Origin: an uncultured Algibacter sp.
GTDB lineage: Bacteria; Bacteroidota; Bacteroidia; Flavobacteriales; Flavobacteriaceae
DNA length: 64,000 nucleotides
Assembly: GCF_947487575.1 (NCBI RefSeq)
Contig: NZ_CANKXG010000002.1
Coordinates: forward strand, 293,179-357,178
Direction: 5' to 3'
Below the pieces are notes generated by a model. The model did not search any database and was not told where the DNA came from. It saw only the letters and a list, made by a program, of their open reading frames with translations. A program made the translations under genes and the position numbers. This document shows positions 34,405-43,440 of this stretch, in pieces. Numbering within the stretch: the first letter of the stretch is position 1; each line of letters begins with the position of its first letter.

Positions 34405-35745
34405 TTAATCCCAATTTTTATCTTCGTTACGCATAAATTCTTCCATTTTGCGTTTTTCCCATTTTCTTCCAAATGCACCATCGTTTACAAAAACCTTAAA
34501 AGCTTGAATAGCTAAACCAATACCCCAACCAAACATTGGGAACCAAAACCATTGGAAATTCCATGAAGTTCTGTAATTGATAAATATTAACAATGGAATA
34601 ACTAAGCAATACGATATAACACTGTAATAAAACCCTTTAAGTTCGTCTACATGGTTTAATGCGCGCATGTAACTGTCATCTAATTGTGATGTTGATTGTT
34701 CTGTTCTCATGACTGATATTTTTTTAGTAAGCATAGGTATTGCTACTGCAAAACGATTTGCTTCTTTGTGTATATTTACTTTTTTGTTGGTTAATAAATC
34801 GTAGCGTTGTTTGATGTTACTTAAACCTACACCACTACTCTTTTTGACTATTTGTTTGGGTTGTAAATTATTTTCAACTACCAAATCTCCTTGGTCTTCA
34901 TAAATTCTAATATGCAAAGGTTTACTTGATGTTACCATATTATGCTTTACCGCATTTTCTAATAACAATTGTAATGATAATGGCACCACTTTACTTTCTG
35001 GGTTTGATGCAGTTTCGGGCATGGTAAAAACAATACTATCTTCAAAACGCATTTTAAGTAAAGACATATAGGTTTTAGCAAACTGCAACTCCTCATCTAC
35101 CGTTACTAATTCTTTATTTTTTTGCTCTAAAACATAGCGATATACTTTTGATAATGATGTTGTAAACTTTTGTGCATTATCTGGATTCTCTTCAATTAAA
35201 CTGGTTAACACATTTAAACTATTGAATAGAAAATGTGGATCTAGCTGGTTTTTTAAAGCATCAAACTTAGCACTTGCTGTACCTGCAATTACTTTTTGTT
35301 CTTTTATTCTATTTTGCTGATACTTATTATAAAAATAGATAACATGAAAAATGATAACAATGGTTAGCGTTATCCATAAACCAAATTGATAACTTTTAAA
35401 CGTTTCTCTAGATAAAAAATCATTAAACGAAACCCCTCCATATACCATATAGGTTGAAACTCTGAGTATAAACAGACCAATTAAGGTTATAATTGTTGCC
35501 CCTAGAATACCAATTACGATACGCTTAATGTTATCATTCTTTTTCCAGTTGCGGCGTTCCATGTAATCAAAAAAATACATATTGGAATAGCCTAACACAA
35601 AAGAATACAGTTGATAAAATCCAAAATCGATTAAAAACTCATTAGTTGTTTCAAAATCAAATCCGCCAGATAACAGGTTGCCAATTACAAAAATGACACA
35701 TCCTATAATGAAAGTGGTAATGATATTTTTAGTCGATTTCGTCAT
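34405..35745 (-). CDS. LytS-type histidine kinase fused to a C-terminal 2TM domain
   Basis: 446 residues. Four N-terminal membrane helices (about 8-140), a short coiled stretch, the His_kinase domain with LDPHFLFNSLNVL (His near 171), and an ATPase domain with LLLENAVKHN and GVGLSNIKQRYDLL. The kinase would normally end near residue 345. Here it continues in frame through VMRTEQSTSQLDDSY into a full 2TM domain (WFWFPMFGWGIG ... WEKRKMEEFM). A free-standing 2TM gene seems to have been joined by loss of the stop codon; an internal Met could still start it separately. Partner of the LytTR regulator. Confidence 0.9.
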   Translation of the reverse strand: MTKSTKNIITTFIIGCVIFVIGNLLSGGFDFETTNEFLIDFGFYQLYSFVLGYSNMYFFDYMERRNWKKNDNIKRIVIGILGATIITLIGLFILRVSTYMVYGGVSFNDFLSRETFKSYQFGLWITLTIVIIFHVIYFYNKYQQNRIKEQKVIAGTASAKFDALKNQLDPHFLFNSLNVLTSLIEENPDNAQKFTTSLSKVYRYVLEQKNKELVTVDEELQFAKTYMSLLKMRFEDSIVFTMPETASNPESKVVPLSLQLLLENAVKHNMVTSSKPLHIRIYEDQGDLVVENNLQPKQIVKKSSGVGLSNIKQRYDLLTNKKVNIHKEANRFAVAIPMLTKKISVMRTEQSTSQLDDSYMRALNHVDELKGFYYSVISYCLVIPLLIFINYRTSWNFQWFWFPMFGWGIGLAIQAFKVFVNDGAFGRKWEKRKMEEFMRNEDKNWD

Positions 35746-35765
35746 AATTATTTATCTAGTATTTT

Positions 35766-36389
35766 TTACTTACCACAAGACTCTAATAGCATTTTTGCTC
35801 GGTCTGCGCCCCAATTTGGGTAAAATGGTGTTTCTGGTTTAAAGTTAGCAAAAAGTTCTGTGGCACGTTCTAAATCTTTACAAAATGGTGTAACATCTTG
35901 TCCAAAATATTTAGCCCCTCCAATATCCCACTCTGCCTTGCAGTATACTACTCTTGGGTTTTCTGGAGCTAGCATATTTGCTTTCGTGTAAAGCTCTATT
36001 ACTTTTCCTGATAAGGTCATACCATACGTAGCGCCATCATAAGCCACCCAAGCAGTATGCAATAAAGCTTGTAGAACTAATATCTCAGGGTTTTCTTTTG
36101 AGATGGCTGTGGCATCATTTATTAAATCTTGTGCTTTTTTTAGTTTTGCAGTAAGCTTCTCTTCATCCCGTTCTCCAAAACTGTAAATGATATTGATTTG
36201 AGCTGCATAATAGGGCGGTAACCAATTATCTGTTTCTGCTTTTGCTATACGCTCAAATAAATTTGCTGCTTCTATGGGTTTATTTTCTTCCCAAAGACCA
36301 AAGGCTTTTTGCATCCCTTTTTCATAATTAGTTTGTGCATTTATAAACCCAGAAACTAAAAGTGTTGCGATAATAATTATTTTTTTCAT
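35766..36389 (-). CDS. Exported TPR-like protein
   Basis: 207 residues with signal peptide MKKIIIIATLLVSGFINAQ. The rest is helical with tetratricopeptide character (GMQKAFGLWEENKPIEAANL, then AQDLINDATAISKENPEILV). No catalytic residues are evident. It is the first gene of the minus-strand operon with the histidine kinase (20-bp gap), so it may be the periplasmic input or a target of this signalling system. That is inferred from order only. Confidence 0.75.
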   Translation of the reverse strand: MKKIIIIATLLVSGFINAQTNYEKGMQKAFGLWEENKPIEAANLFERIAKAETDNWLPPYYAAQINIIYSFGERDEEKLTAKLKKAQDLINDATAISKENPEILVLQALLHTAWVAYDGATYGMTLSGKVIELYTKANMLAPENPRVVYCKAEWDIGGAKYFGQDVTPFCKDLERATELFANFKPETPFYPNWGADRAKMLLESCGK

Positions 36390-36543
36390 AATGGTTGTTT
36401 TTTAATGATGAGACAAATATCCAACAGAAGTCCATGTTTTTAAAAACCAACTTACCGAACTGTTATTTTTTGTAGCTGAAATGTTAAATCTTTATAATTT
36501 GACTATCAAATTACCTATTTTCCTTTGCTTAAAATTTTAAATT

Positions 36544-36945
36544 ATGAAAAGAATAATCACATTTTTTATTAGCTATAATTGTCTCATGGAGTTATGCTCA
36601 GACTGAAAAAATATCGATGATTGACTATGTGCAGGTTTTAAATAATAACAAAGCCGAAGTGCTATTTTATTATCAAAACAATTGAGAGCAATTACGTATT
36701 AAAGCTATTGAAATAGGATATATATAGATAGTTATCAATTACTAGAAACGTAACCAACAGCAGAAATGCCATATAGATTTATATTGATTACTACATACAA
36801 AAGTAAATTACAACACCATGCTAGTGAAGCTAATTTTAATATGTTAATTGAGGCTAGTGATGGTTTAAAACTAATGAATGAAAAGAAACCAAATGATTTT
36901 AGAAAAGCGATATTTCACAATGATAAGGTGAAACATTTAAATTAA
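36544..36945 (+). pseudogene. Decayed gene for a small exported protein
   Basis: Pieces in different frames join to one protein of about 130 residues: MKRIITFF, a signal-like stretch ending SWSYAQ, EKISMIDYVQVLNNNKAEV, EQLRIKAIEIGYI, EMPYRFILITTYKSKLQ and DFRKAIFHNDKVKHLN before TAA 36945. At least two frameshifts (near 36570 and 36725) and two internal stop codons break it. A good terminator follows directly, supporting that this was once an expressed gene. The family is unknown. Confidence 0.65.
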
Positions 36946-36981
36946 AAGGCAGTCGGAATATATTTTCAAACTGCCTTTTTT
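36945..36981 (+). terminator. Rho-independent terminator
   Basis: AAAGGCAGT (36945-36953) pairs with ACTGCCTTT (36970-36978) and is followed by more T. The stem also reads with an A-run on the other side, so it could serve the minus-strand tonB gene, whose stop is at 37009. Confidence 0.75.
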
Positions 36982-37008
36982 ACATTGACATAAAACCCTT
37001 TACTAATC

Positions 37009-37737
37009 TTAACCTTCTTGAAACTTGAAAAATATAGGTACAGCATAAGATACTTTTACAGGTTTACCTCGCTGTTTTCCGGGTTTCATTTTTGGTAATT
37101 TATTTATAATACGCTCTGCTTCTTTTTGTAGAATAGCATCGGGCCCTCTAGAGCGAACACCTGTAATATTTCCGGTTTTATCAATTACAAAAATTACTGA
37201 AACACGTCCTTGAATTCCTAATTCTAAAGCGGTTTCTGGATACCTAAAATTATTAGCCACGTGCTTTTGTATTTTATTTTGAAAACACTCTTTTGTTGCT
37301 TGTTTAGATAAGTTTTCACAACCTGGGAATACTGGTACATCTTCAATTATGGAGAAAGCTACTTGCACATCTTCATCTATTTCCTCGACTTGAATATCAC
37401 TTACATCTACAATACGCTCCTCGATTGCATCATCTTGACCTATTTCTGTGCTTTCAATTACGGTTTCTTCAATTTCCTCAACATCTTCTACAATTTGAAT
37501 AGTTTCTTGAACTACAGCTGGCGGCGGTGGTGGTGGCGGTGTATTAGCATTCAGAATAGGAATTTCTTCCTCAAATTCACTTTGCATTTCAACAAAATCT
37601 AGAACTAAATCGTCTTTTTCATAAGTTCTATACTCTAAAGCTTGCCAAGATAAAAACAACATTAAATTTAACCCTATAGCAAAATAAATACTGCTATTTC
37701 TACCTATTTCTACGTTTGGATTTTTTTTAGCTTTCAT
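37009..37737 (-). CDS. TonB family energy transducer
   Basis: 242 residues. One N-terminal membrane anchor (about 16-34), a Pro run (TPPPPPPPAVV) and a very acidic Glu/Val-rich spacer across the periplasm (about 65-130). The C-terminal TonB domain is recognised by FRYPETALELGIQGRVSVIF and GPDAILQKEAERI. VFPGCENL is the pre-domain motif common in Bacteroidota TonB proteins. It transmits proton-motive energy to outer-membrane receptors; exbB and exbD are not here. An Fnr-type box lies about 90 bp upstream. Confidence 0.92.
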   Translation of the reverse strand: MKAKKNPNVEIGRNSSIYFAIGLNLMLFLSWQALEYRTYEKDDLVLDFVEMQSEFEEEIPILNANTPPPPPPPAVVQETIQIVEDVEEIEETVIESTEIGQDDAIEERIVDVSDIQVEEIDEDVQVAFSIIEDVPVFPGCENLSKQATKECFQNKIQKHVANNFRYPETALELGIQGRVSVIFVIDKTGNITGVRSRGPDAILQKEAERIINKLPKMKPGKQRGKPVKVSYAVPIFFKFQEG

Positions 37738-37798
37738 GACACTTCGTTTTAACTGATGAGATTATCATCACATAAACTCATCATAATTTCACTACTTT

Positions 37799-37841
37799 AA
37801 AGTTATGATTTACAAAGGCTAACAACTATGACTTTTGTCAT
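37799..37841 (-). promoter_or_regulatory. Fnr-type box upstream of tonB
   Basis: ATGACTTTTGTCAT (37828-37841) is a perfect inverted repeat. On the minus strand a -7-like TAACTTTA (37799-37806) follows, 35.5 bp from the box centre to its end, one base less than at the other three sites. The expected leader is about 55 bases. Confidence 0.6.
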
Positions 37842-38009
37842 ATCTAGAAATTCAAGATTTTGATGTTTTTTAGTTTTTTGAAGTTTGTTTTCTTTATTTA
37901 GTTTTGAATAACATTGCTTTTGACTTTATCAGAAAAAAAATACAACTTCGTTTACCCTCAGATATAAATCATTAAAACGACGCATATCCATAAAAACATT
38001 AGCAACAAT

Positions 38010-38689
38010 ATGAAAAAATCGATAGTGACACTTATTATTGTCTTTGGTCTAAATTCTATTGTAGCTCAAATCAAAGAAAATATCCACGAATTGAACTCAA
38101 TGGAAAATCTTTTAACCGAAGATGTTAAAAATATTTTAGAAACAAACTTGACTGACAAAAAGGTTGCCTTTTTAGGAGAAGCTGAACATCATATAGCATC
38201 CGATTTTAAAGCCAAAACAGAATTTGTTAAATATCTGGTTTTAAAACATGGTTATAAAGACATTGCTTTTGAAAGCGATTTTTTCGGTTTATATTTTGAC
38301 CATAACAAAAGAAATATCTTTGGAATGTGATCTAACTCCTATAAATGTCTAGATTTATTCAGTTTTTAGAAAAAAACAATGTTACTCTTTGGGGTTTTGA
38401 TAATCAATATGAAGGGACTTATTCTTATTACAATCTTTCAAAAAGCATAAAAAACTTTTTAGAAGAAAATAAAATAGATTTCGATAATAAATTTATTGAG
38501 TTTATTGACGTTGTAAGACGTAAGAAGTTTAAGGCTAGAAATCATCTAACAGAAAAGGATATTAATTATTTGATAAGTACGTTAGATAAATTGCTTAACG
38601 ATAAAACAGTTGAATCAAACCCAATTTGGAAACAAATTATAGAAAGCTTTAAACTTGCTTCTAAAAATTTAATTGTTTTCTTGTTATGA
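38010..38689 (+). pseudogene. Erythromycin esterase-like protein, truncated and broken
   Basis: A signal peptide (MKKSIVTLIIVFGLNSIVAQ) is followed by KKVAFLGEAEHHIASDFKAK and YKDIAFESDFFGLYF, the start of the erythromycin-esterase-like fold with its metal or catalytic Glu and His. A stop at 38328-38330 and a frameshift near 38355 break it. The second frame continues with NNVTLWGFDNQYEG, also of the family, up to about 38689, where sequence of an IS110 transposase takes over. The C-terminal half is missing. The wild-type role was probably an exported hydrolase, not antibiotic resistance. Confidence 0.7.
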
Positions 38690-39203
38690 GCCTCTACTGT
38701 TTTATAGACATATGAAGGAGCAAAGTTTTGGTTCTCCTTAGTTGATTTGAATATTAAAAGTGATTTCTTAATTTTTTATCGTTCACTATAAAGCAACTTT
38801 AATTGCTGGATTTCTTTCTCTGGAACACTTGAGATCTGGAGTTTATCTATGTTACGAATACTATAAAATGCAATATCCTTAGCATCGGTCTTGTCACTCT
38901 TTCCTCTTGAGATACCTTTGGACCTCTTAATCTCTACTGCGGGTACAATCCAATAATCATAATCGTTCTCATAACAAAAACAGCTTAAAGGAAACGTGTA
39001 AACACCTGTATTCTTAAAACAAAATAGGGTCTGTTAAAATCAATGCCTTGTTTTTTTAGAAGGTTAAACATGCGTTTTAATCCTTTGGTGGTATTGGTAA
39101 CCACAAAGTGTGTGTTTAAGGCGGTACCCCTCTTGTCTATCAAAACAACATCTAGTTTTAATTTTGAGATGTCAATACCAATATGAAATAAATAATTTTT
39201 CAT
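38690..39203 (-). mobile_element. IS110-family transposase remnant
   Basis: The minus strand encodes MKNYLFHIGIDISKLKLDVV, the N-terminal DEDD catalytic start of IS110 transposases, with FVVTNTTKGLKRM. After a frameshift near 39005 it continues FCFKNTGVYTFPLSCFCYEN, then IKRSKGISRGKSDKTDAKDI and EKEIQQLKLLYSER. A stop follows, and the C-terminal Transposase_20 half is missing. The exact left end (38660-38690) cannot be fixed from the sequence alone. It has cut off the esterase-like gene. Inactive. Confidence 0.8.
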
Positions 39204-39304
39204 AATTTTAGGCTTAAGTAAATAAAATGTTAAAACTCTTTAGAACCTTTATCATATCTACTATTCTATTTGAAGCTATAAATTTATATTGAATACAAAC
39301 TAAA

Positions 39305-39501
39305 GGTTAGGGATTGTAGCGGCATCCTTTTTTGAAAAAAACAGATATACCTTTACTTTAGAAATGAAATTTAACAGATAGCCACGTCGCCCGCTCCTCG
39401 CTATGACGTAAAAAAAAATATAGCGAAACATTTATGTTCATGAATTCAAAAATTTAAAATAGAAATGCATAAATAAAAGCCCGACCCTTTTCGGGTAACG
39501 C
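39305..39501 (+). repeat. Intergenic repeat, copy f (expanded)
   Basis: 197 bp. Left end GGTTAGGGATTGTAG with GGCATCCTTTTTT (second type, as in b and h). Right end AAAGCCCGACCC-ttttc-GGGTAACGC with a 4-bp stem. The middle is expanded and shares GCTATGACGT with copy h. Left terminal pairing is lost. It lies between the IS110 remnant and the TRIC pseudogene, not next to a live gene. Confidence 0.75.
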
Positions 39502-39549
39502 CCAAAAAATATTAATAAATAGAAACAAAATTTTAAGACCCAAAAAAAG

Positions 39550-39983
39550 TCATATTCTATACCATAGATATTTTAGGAGCCGCTGTATTCGCAATACTTT
39601 TTAAAAGTAAAATCAATTATTTAAAAACCTCACTGTTTTTATTCGATACTATCGGTATTGGGCTCTAAACACTAGTTGGTATAGAGAAAGGACTAAATGC
39701 AGAATTGCATCCTGTAATTTGCATCACCTTAGGAACAATTACTGCATCCTTTGGAGGTGTTATTAGGGGTATTTCATGTAATGAAATCCCTGTTATTTTC
39801 AGAAAATAAATTTATGCTATAGCTTGCATTTAAGGTGGTGTTACCTATTTTGTTTTGCGAGAATTTCCAATACAATACAACTATGTGTTTATAATTACAG
39901 GAATAGTAGTTATTGTAACGAGGTTATTAGCAGTAAAGTTTAAAATTGCGCTACCAACAACTTATTCAGGAAAAGAGGAGTAA
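39550..39983 (+). pseudogene. TRIC-type cation channel protein, dead
   Basis: One frame reads GAAVFAILFKSKINYLKTSL, LFDTIGIGL, then after a stop TLVGIEKGLNAELHPVICIT, LGTITASFGGVIRGI and CNEIPVIFRK. After further stops come GGVTYFVLREFPIQYNYVF and LLAVKFKIALPTTYSGKEE before TAA 39983. These are signature motifs of the YadS/TRIC trimeric cation channel family. At least three in-frame stops are present, and about 80 N-terminal residues are missing. No gene can be supported in 39984-40129. Confidence 0.75.
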
Positions 39984-40129
39984 TGTTCAGCAATTTTATG
40001 ACGTCAACACCTTTGCGTCTTATCTCCTTTACTCGACAAAAAAAGTATTCAGTCGCAGTACTCAGTTAAAAGATGTATCCAGCTTTATGTCTTCTTGTCT
40101 TAGCGAGACACCCGTCTCCTGTCATTTTC

Positions 40130-40834
40130 TTAATCAATAATCTCCACATTACGGATAAAAATATTCTTATCTGGCCAATCACCATCATCAGTTTCAACGG
40201 CAGCAATTTTATCAATAACACTCATTCCCCGAGTTACATGACCAAAAATGGTGTAGTCACCATCCAAAAAGTGAGCGCCACCTTTTTGGCAAACAATAAA
40301 AAACTCAAAAGGAGATGCTAATTTATGTGGGTTTCTAATTTCGCTACTAGGCATAGAAATAACACCACGGTCATGTTTGTAGCCGCGTTTAGTGTCTGGA
40401 GGTAATAAGTATTTACCAATGTATGAGCGCTTTCTAGCTGTTTTTACATCATCACTATTTCCTGCTTGAACCATAAAATTATCAATAACTCTATAGAATT
40501 GGGTGTCATTAAAATAACCTTGTTTAGTTAACCAGATAAAGTTAGAACGATGAAACTTGGTTTCATTATAAAGTAAAATATCAATGGTGCCAAGATCAGT
40601 AGTTATTCGTACTTTATTTTCCTTATGGTGTTTGTCGTACTCCAAGAAAAACTCCATGGCGCTTTTAGAATTTAACTTAGGGAACTCACGCTCTGGTTCT
40701 TGACTAGTAACTTTTTCAATGTCTTTTTTAGCGGGTGTTTCAACTTCTGTTTTAGGTGTGTTTTTCTTTTTAGTTTGTTTATCTTCACAATTCAGAAGTA
40801 AAAGAAAAAAACAGAAAAACAATACGGTTCGCAT
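40130..40834 (-). CDS. Peptidyl-prolyl cis-trans isomerase (cyclophilin), lipoprotein
   Basis: 234 residues. Lipoprotein signal ending LLNC (Cys16), a Lys/Glu/Thr-rich linker to about 75, and a cyclophilin domain with VRITTDLGTIDILLYNE, GYFNDTQFYRVIDNFMVQAG, ISMPSS and SPFEFFIVCQKG. The active-site Arg is in FYRVI; the usual Phe-Met-x-Gln is FMVQ. It assists folding at the periplasmic side. Divergent from the NUDIX gene with only 5 bp between start codons. Confidence 0.9.
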   Translation of the reverse strand: MRTVLFFCFFLLLLNCEDKQTKKKNTPKTEVETPAKKDIEKVTSQEPEREFPKLNSKSAMEFFLEYDKHHKENKVRITTDLGTIDILLYNETKFHRSNFIWLTKQGYFNDTQFYRVIDNFMVQAGNSDDVKTARKRSYIGKYLLPPDTKRGYKHDRGVISMPSSEIRNPHKLASPFEFFIVCQKGGAHFLDGDYTIFGHVTRGMSVIDKIAAVETDDGDWPDKNIFIRNVEIID

Positions 40835-40839
40835 AGACT

Positions 40840-41481
40840 ATGAAGTTTGAAAAATTTTTAAAATCCGTTTCAAAAATAAAAAATATCCAGTTACCAGCCG
40901 AAGCTTCTCAATTTAAAATGGTGCCACCGTTTCGTCAAGAGTTATTAAAAAAGCAAGAAAAAGCCATTAGAAAAGCAAAACAGGCTGGGGTTTTGGCGTT
41001 GTTTTATCCAGATAAAGATTATCAAACCAAGTTTGTTCTGATACTTAGAAATACTTATAAAGGTGTACACTCTGCACAAGTGGCTTTTCCAGGAGGGAAG
41101 CTAGAAGACCAAGATGCATCAATACAAGATACGGCGTTAAGAGAAACTTTTGAAGAGATAGGAGTGCCAATTGATACCGTGCAAATTGTTAAAAAAATAT
41201 CTCAAGTTTACATTCCACCAAGCAATTTTTATGTGCAACCTTTTATTGGAATTACAGAAAAATCGCCTAAATTTAAAAAACAAGATGATGAAGTTGAAGC
41301 CATTATTGAAGTAGATTTAGAACAATTTTTGGACAACCAATCATTAATTACCAGAAAAGTAAAAACATCATATAGTATTGAAGTTGAGGTGCCTGCATTC
41401 AAATTGAATGATTATGTGGTTTGGGGCGCAACTGCAATGATGTTAAGTGAAATTAAAGACTTGTTAAAACAACTTTTGTAG
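40840..41481 (+). CDS. NUDIX hydrolase, CoA pyrophosphatase (NudL-like)
   Basis: 213 residues. The Nudix box GGKLEDQDASIQDTALRETF followed by EEIG is complete (G-x5-E-x7-R-E-x-x-E-E-x-G). The preceding LFYPDKDYQTKFVLILRNT then GVHSAQVAFPGGK matches the CoA-specific (NUDIX_4/NudL) group, which cleaves CoA to phosphopantetheine and 3',5'-ADP. It may form a unit with the acyltransferase gene downstream, but that has its own promoter. Confidence 0.88.
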   Translation: MKFEKFLKSVSKIKNIQLPAEASQFKMVPPFRQELLKKQEKAIRKAKQAGVLALFYPDKDYQTKFVLILRNTYKGVHSAQVAFPGGKLEDQDASIQDTALRETFEEIGVPIDTVQIVKKISQVYIPPSNFYVQPFIGITEKSPKFKKQDDEVEAIIEVDLEQFLDNQSLITRKVKTSYSIEVEVPAFKLNDYVVWGATAMMLSEIKDLLKQLL

Positions 41482-41503
41482 TCTATTACTTTTGTTACAT
41501 TTG
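41475..41503 (+). promoter_or_regulatory. Predicted promoter of the acyltransferase gene
   Basis: TTTG (41475-41478), 17 bp, TACATTTG (41496-41503): a complete -33/-7 pair within and just after the end of the NUDIX gene, with start expected near 41508. Confidence 0.55.
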
Positions 41504-41537
41504 CATTCTTAGTTTAACTAAAATTGACGTGTGATTT

Positions 41538-42335
41538 ATGGGATTGTTTAAAAAAAATCCATTTGGACATATATTATTTGTAAAAAAATGGCTTATCAGA
41601 ATCTTTGGAGCTCTTACACATAGACGCTTTAGAGGTTTTAACGAGTTGCAAATAGAAGGTTCTGAAATCATCAAAGACTTACCAGATACCAATGTGCTTT
41701 TCATATCTAATCATCAAACGTATTTTGCCGATGTGGTATCTATGTTTCATGTATTTAATGCTAGTTTAAGTGGTCGTACAGATTCAATAAAAAACATAGG
41801 TTACCTATGGAGGCCTAAGTTAAATATTTATTATGTAGCTGCTAAAGAAACTATGAAAGCCGGTTTATTGCCTAAAATTTTAGCTTACATGGGTTCAATT
41901 AGTATAGAGCGCACATGGAGATCTGAAGGAAAAGATGTAAACAGACAGGTTAAAATGAGTGATATTTCTAGTATAGGTACGGCCTTAAATGATGGTTGGG
42001 TTATTACCTTTCCTCAAGGTACAACAACACCTTTTAAGCCTATAAGAAAAGGGACGGCACACATTATTAAACGTTATAAGCCTGTAGTTGTGCCAATTGT
42101 AATTGATGGATTTAGACGCTCTTTTGATAAAAAAGGATTGCGTATTAAGAAGAAAAATATTCTTCAATCTATGGAAATAAAAGCACCTTTAGAAATTGAT
42201 TACGAGAATGAATCTACGGAAGATATTGTGAAAAGAATTGAGTATGCCATCGAGCAACACCCATCGTTTTTAAAGGTGATTTCCAAAGCAGAATTAAAAG
42301 CGCAAGAAGATCTTAATACGAAGCGAAAGTGGTAG
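41538..42335 (+). CDS. 1-acyl-sn-glycerol-3-phosphate acyltransferase-like protein
   Basis: 265 residues of the PlsC family. The acceptor-binding His-Asp motif reads SNHQTYFADVV (one residue longer than the usual H-x4-D, as I know from Bacteroidota members). The substrate motif is TFPQGTTTPFKPIRKG, replacing the usual EGTR, and VVPIVIDGFRR is the last motif. It probably acylates lysophosphatidate or a related lipid at the inner membrane. It is a single gene with its own promoter. Confidence 0.85.
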   Translation: MGLFKKNPFGHILFVKKWLIRIFGALTHRRFRGFNELQIEGSEIIKDLPDTNVLFISNHQTYFADVVSMFHVFNASLSGRTDSIKNIGYLWRPKLNIYYVAAKETMKAGLLPKILAYMGSISIERTWRSEGKDVNRQVKMSDISSIGTALNDGWVITFPQGTTTPFKPIRKGTAHIIKRYKPVVVPIVIDGFRRSFDKKGLRIKKKNILQSMEIKAPLEIDYENESTEDIVKRIEYAIEQHPSFLKVISKAELKAQEDLNTKRKW

Positions 42336-42549
42336 TGTAATTATTTTTAGAAAATGCACTTTTTGGTTGATTATTAAAAGTCTTTTACTTAATAACCAAA
42401 TCTGTGCTTTACCTTTATTGACTTGTTCTTCTTTATACAATCTTATTCAGAGTTTATTTAATCGATTTTTTTGAATTCAATAAACTAGAATAAGTATTTT
42501 GCCATTCATAAAAACTAATTTAAAAAAACATTAATAAATTTAATTCTTT

Positions 42550-43416
42550 ATGGTTAATGATTTAATAATAAACTTTACCCCAACAGGTATGATTCCTACT
42601 AAGGATATGACGCCTCATGTTCCAGTTAGTGTTTCAGAAATTGTGGAAGATGTACATGCTGCTAACGAGATTGGTATAACTATGGTGCATTTGCATGCAA
42701 GAGATGCAATAACAGGGGTGCCTACTTATGAAAAGGAGGTGTATGCAGAAATTATAGGAGGGATAAGAAAATATGCCCCTGAACTTGTTATTTGTGTCTC
42801 ATTAAGCGGAAGAGATTATGGGGAGCTAGAAAAACGTAGTGATCCTTTATTATTAGAAGGTGATTTAAAACCAGATATGGGAAGTTTAACTTTAAGCTCC
42901 TTAAATTTTAATAAAACGGCTAGTATTAATGCTCCTGAAATGGTAGTTAATCTTGCTAGGATGATGAAAGAACGAGGTATTGTTCCTGAACTTGAAGCTT
43001 TTGATATTGGTATGATTAATTATGCGAAATATTTAGAACGAAAAAAATTACTTGAAGCACCATACTATTACAATCTTTTGTTTGGTAATATAGCTTGTTC
43101 TCAGGCTAATCTTTTACATTCTGGGGTTATGATTAATGATCTTCCTGAGTATTCTCATTGGAGTCTAGCAGGTATCGGAAATGAACAATTAAAAATGAAT
43201 TCGCTAGCCATAGCTGTAGGTGGAGGTGTGCGTGTGGGAATTGAAGATAATATTTGGTATGACACTGCTAGAACAAAATTAGCTACGAATTCGGATTTAC
43301 TAAAACGAGTTCATTTAATAGCCAATGCAAATGAAAGAAAGGTAATGTCGCCTAAGGATTTTAGAGTAAAAATGAATTTGCAAGCAGGAAATGGTTTGTA
43401 TGGCAGAGCCGTTTAG
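42550..43416 (+). CDS. Beta-keto acid cleavage enzyme family (BKACE, DUF849)
   Basis: 288 residues of a TIM barrel. Zn-binding HxH in MVHLHARDAITG, SLSGRDYGELEKRSD as the next active-site loop, PELEAFDIGMINYAKYL, and late VGGGVRVGIEDNIWYD with its Arg and Glu. The family condenses a beta-keto acid with acetyl-CoA; the best-known member is 3-keto-5-aminohexanoate cleavage enzyme of lysine fermentation. The other lysine-fermentation genes are absent, so the substrate is open. A possible operon partner is the sugar-acetyltransferase-like gene 24 bp downstream. Confidence 0.88.
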   Translation: MVNDLIINFTPTGMIPTKDMTPHVPVSVSEIVEDVHAANEIGITMVHLHARDAITGVPTYEKEVYAEIIGGIRKYAPELVICVSLSGRDYGELEKRSDPLLLEGDLKPDMGSLTLSSLNFNKTASINAPEMVVNLARMMKERGIVPELEAFDIGMINYAKYLERKKLLEAPYYYNLLFGNIACSQANLLHSGVMINDLPEYSHWSLAGIGNEQLKMNSLAIAVGGGVRVGIEDNIWYDTARTKLATNSDLLKRVHLIANANERKVMSPKDFRVKMNLQAGNGLYGRAV

Positions 43417-43440
43417 TTAACTAAGATTATAAAGTTTAAT

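Noticed and set aside
38010-38689. Antibiotic (macrolide) resistance gene
   Set aside because: The esterase-like gene is truncated, has a stop and a frameshift, and the family includes many exported proteins with other roles.
39305-39501. Repeat copies as ordinary insertion sequence ends
   Set aside because: No transposase frame lies within or between copies, no target duplications are visible at the ends, and the right side carries pairing changes more like a structured element. A MITE-like origin is still possible.
39997-40005. TGACGTCA palindrome as a regulatory site
   Set aside because: It sits in decayed sequence just after the TRIC pseudogene, with no promoter or gene in reach that would use it.
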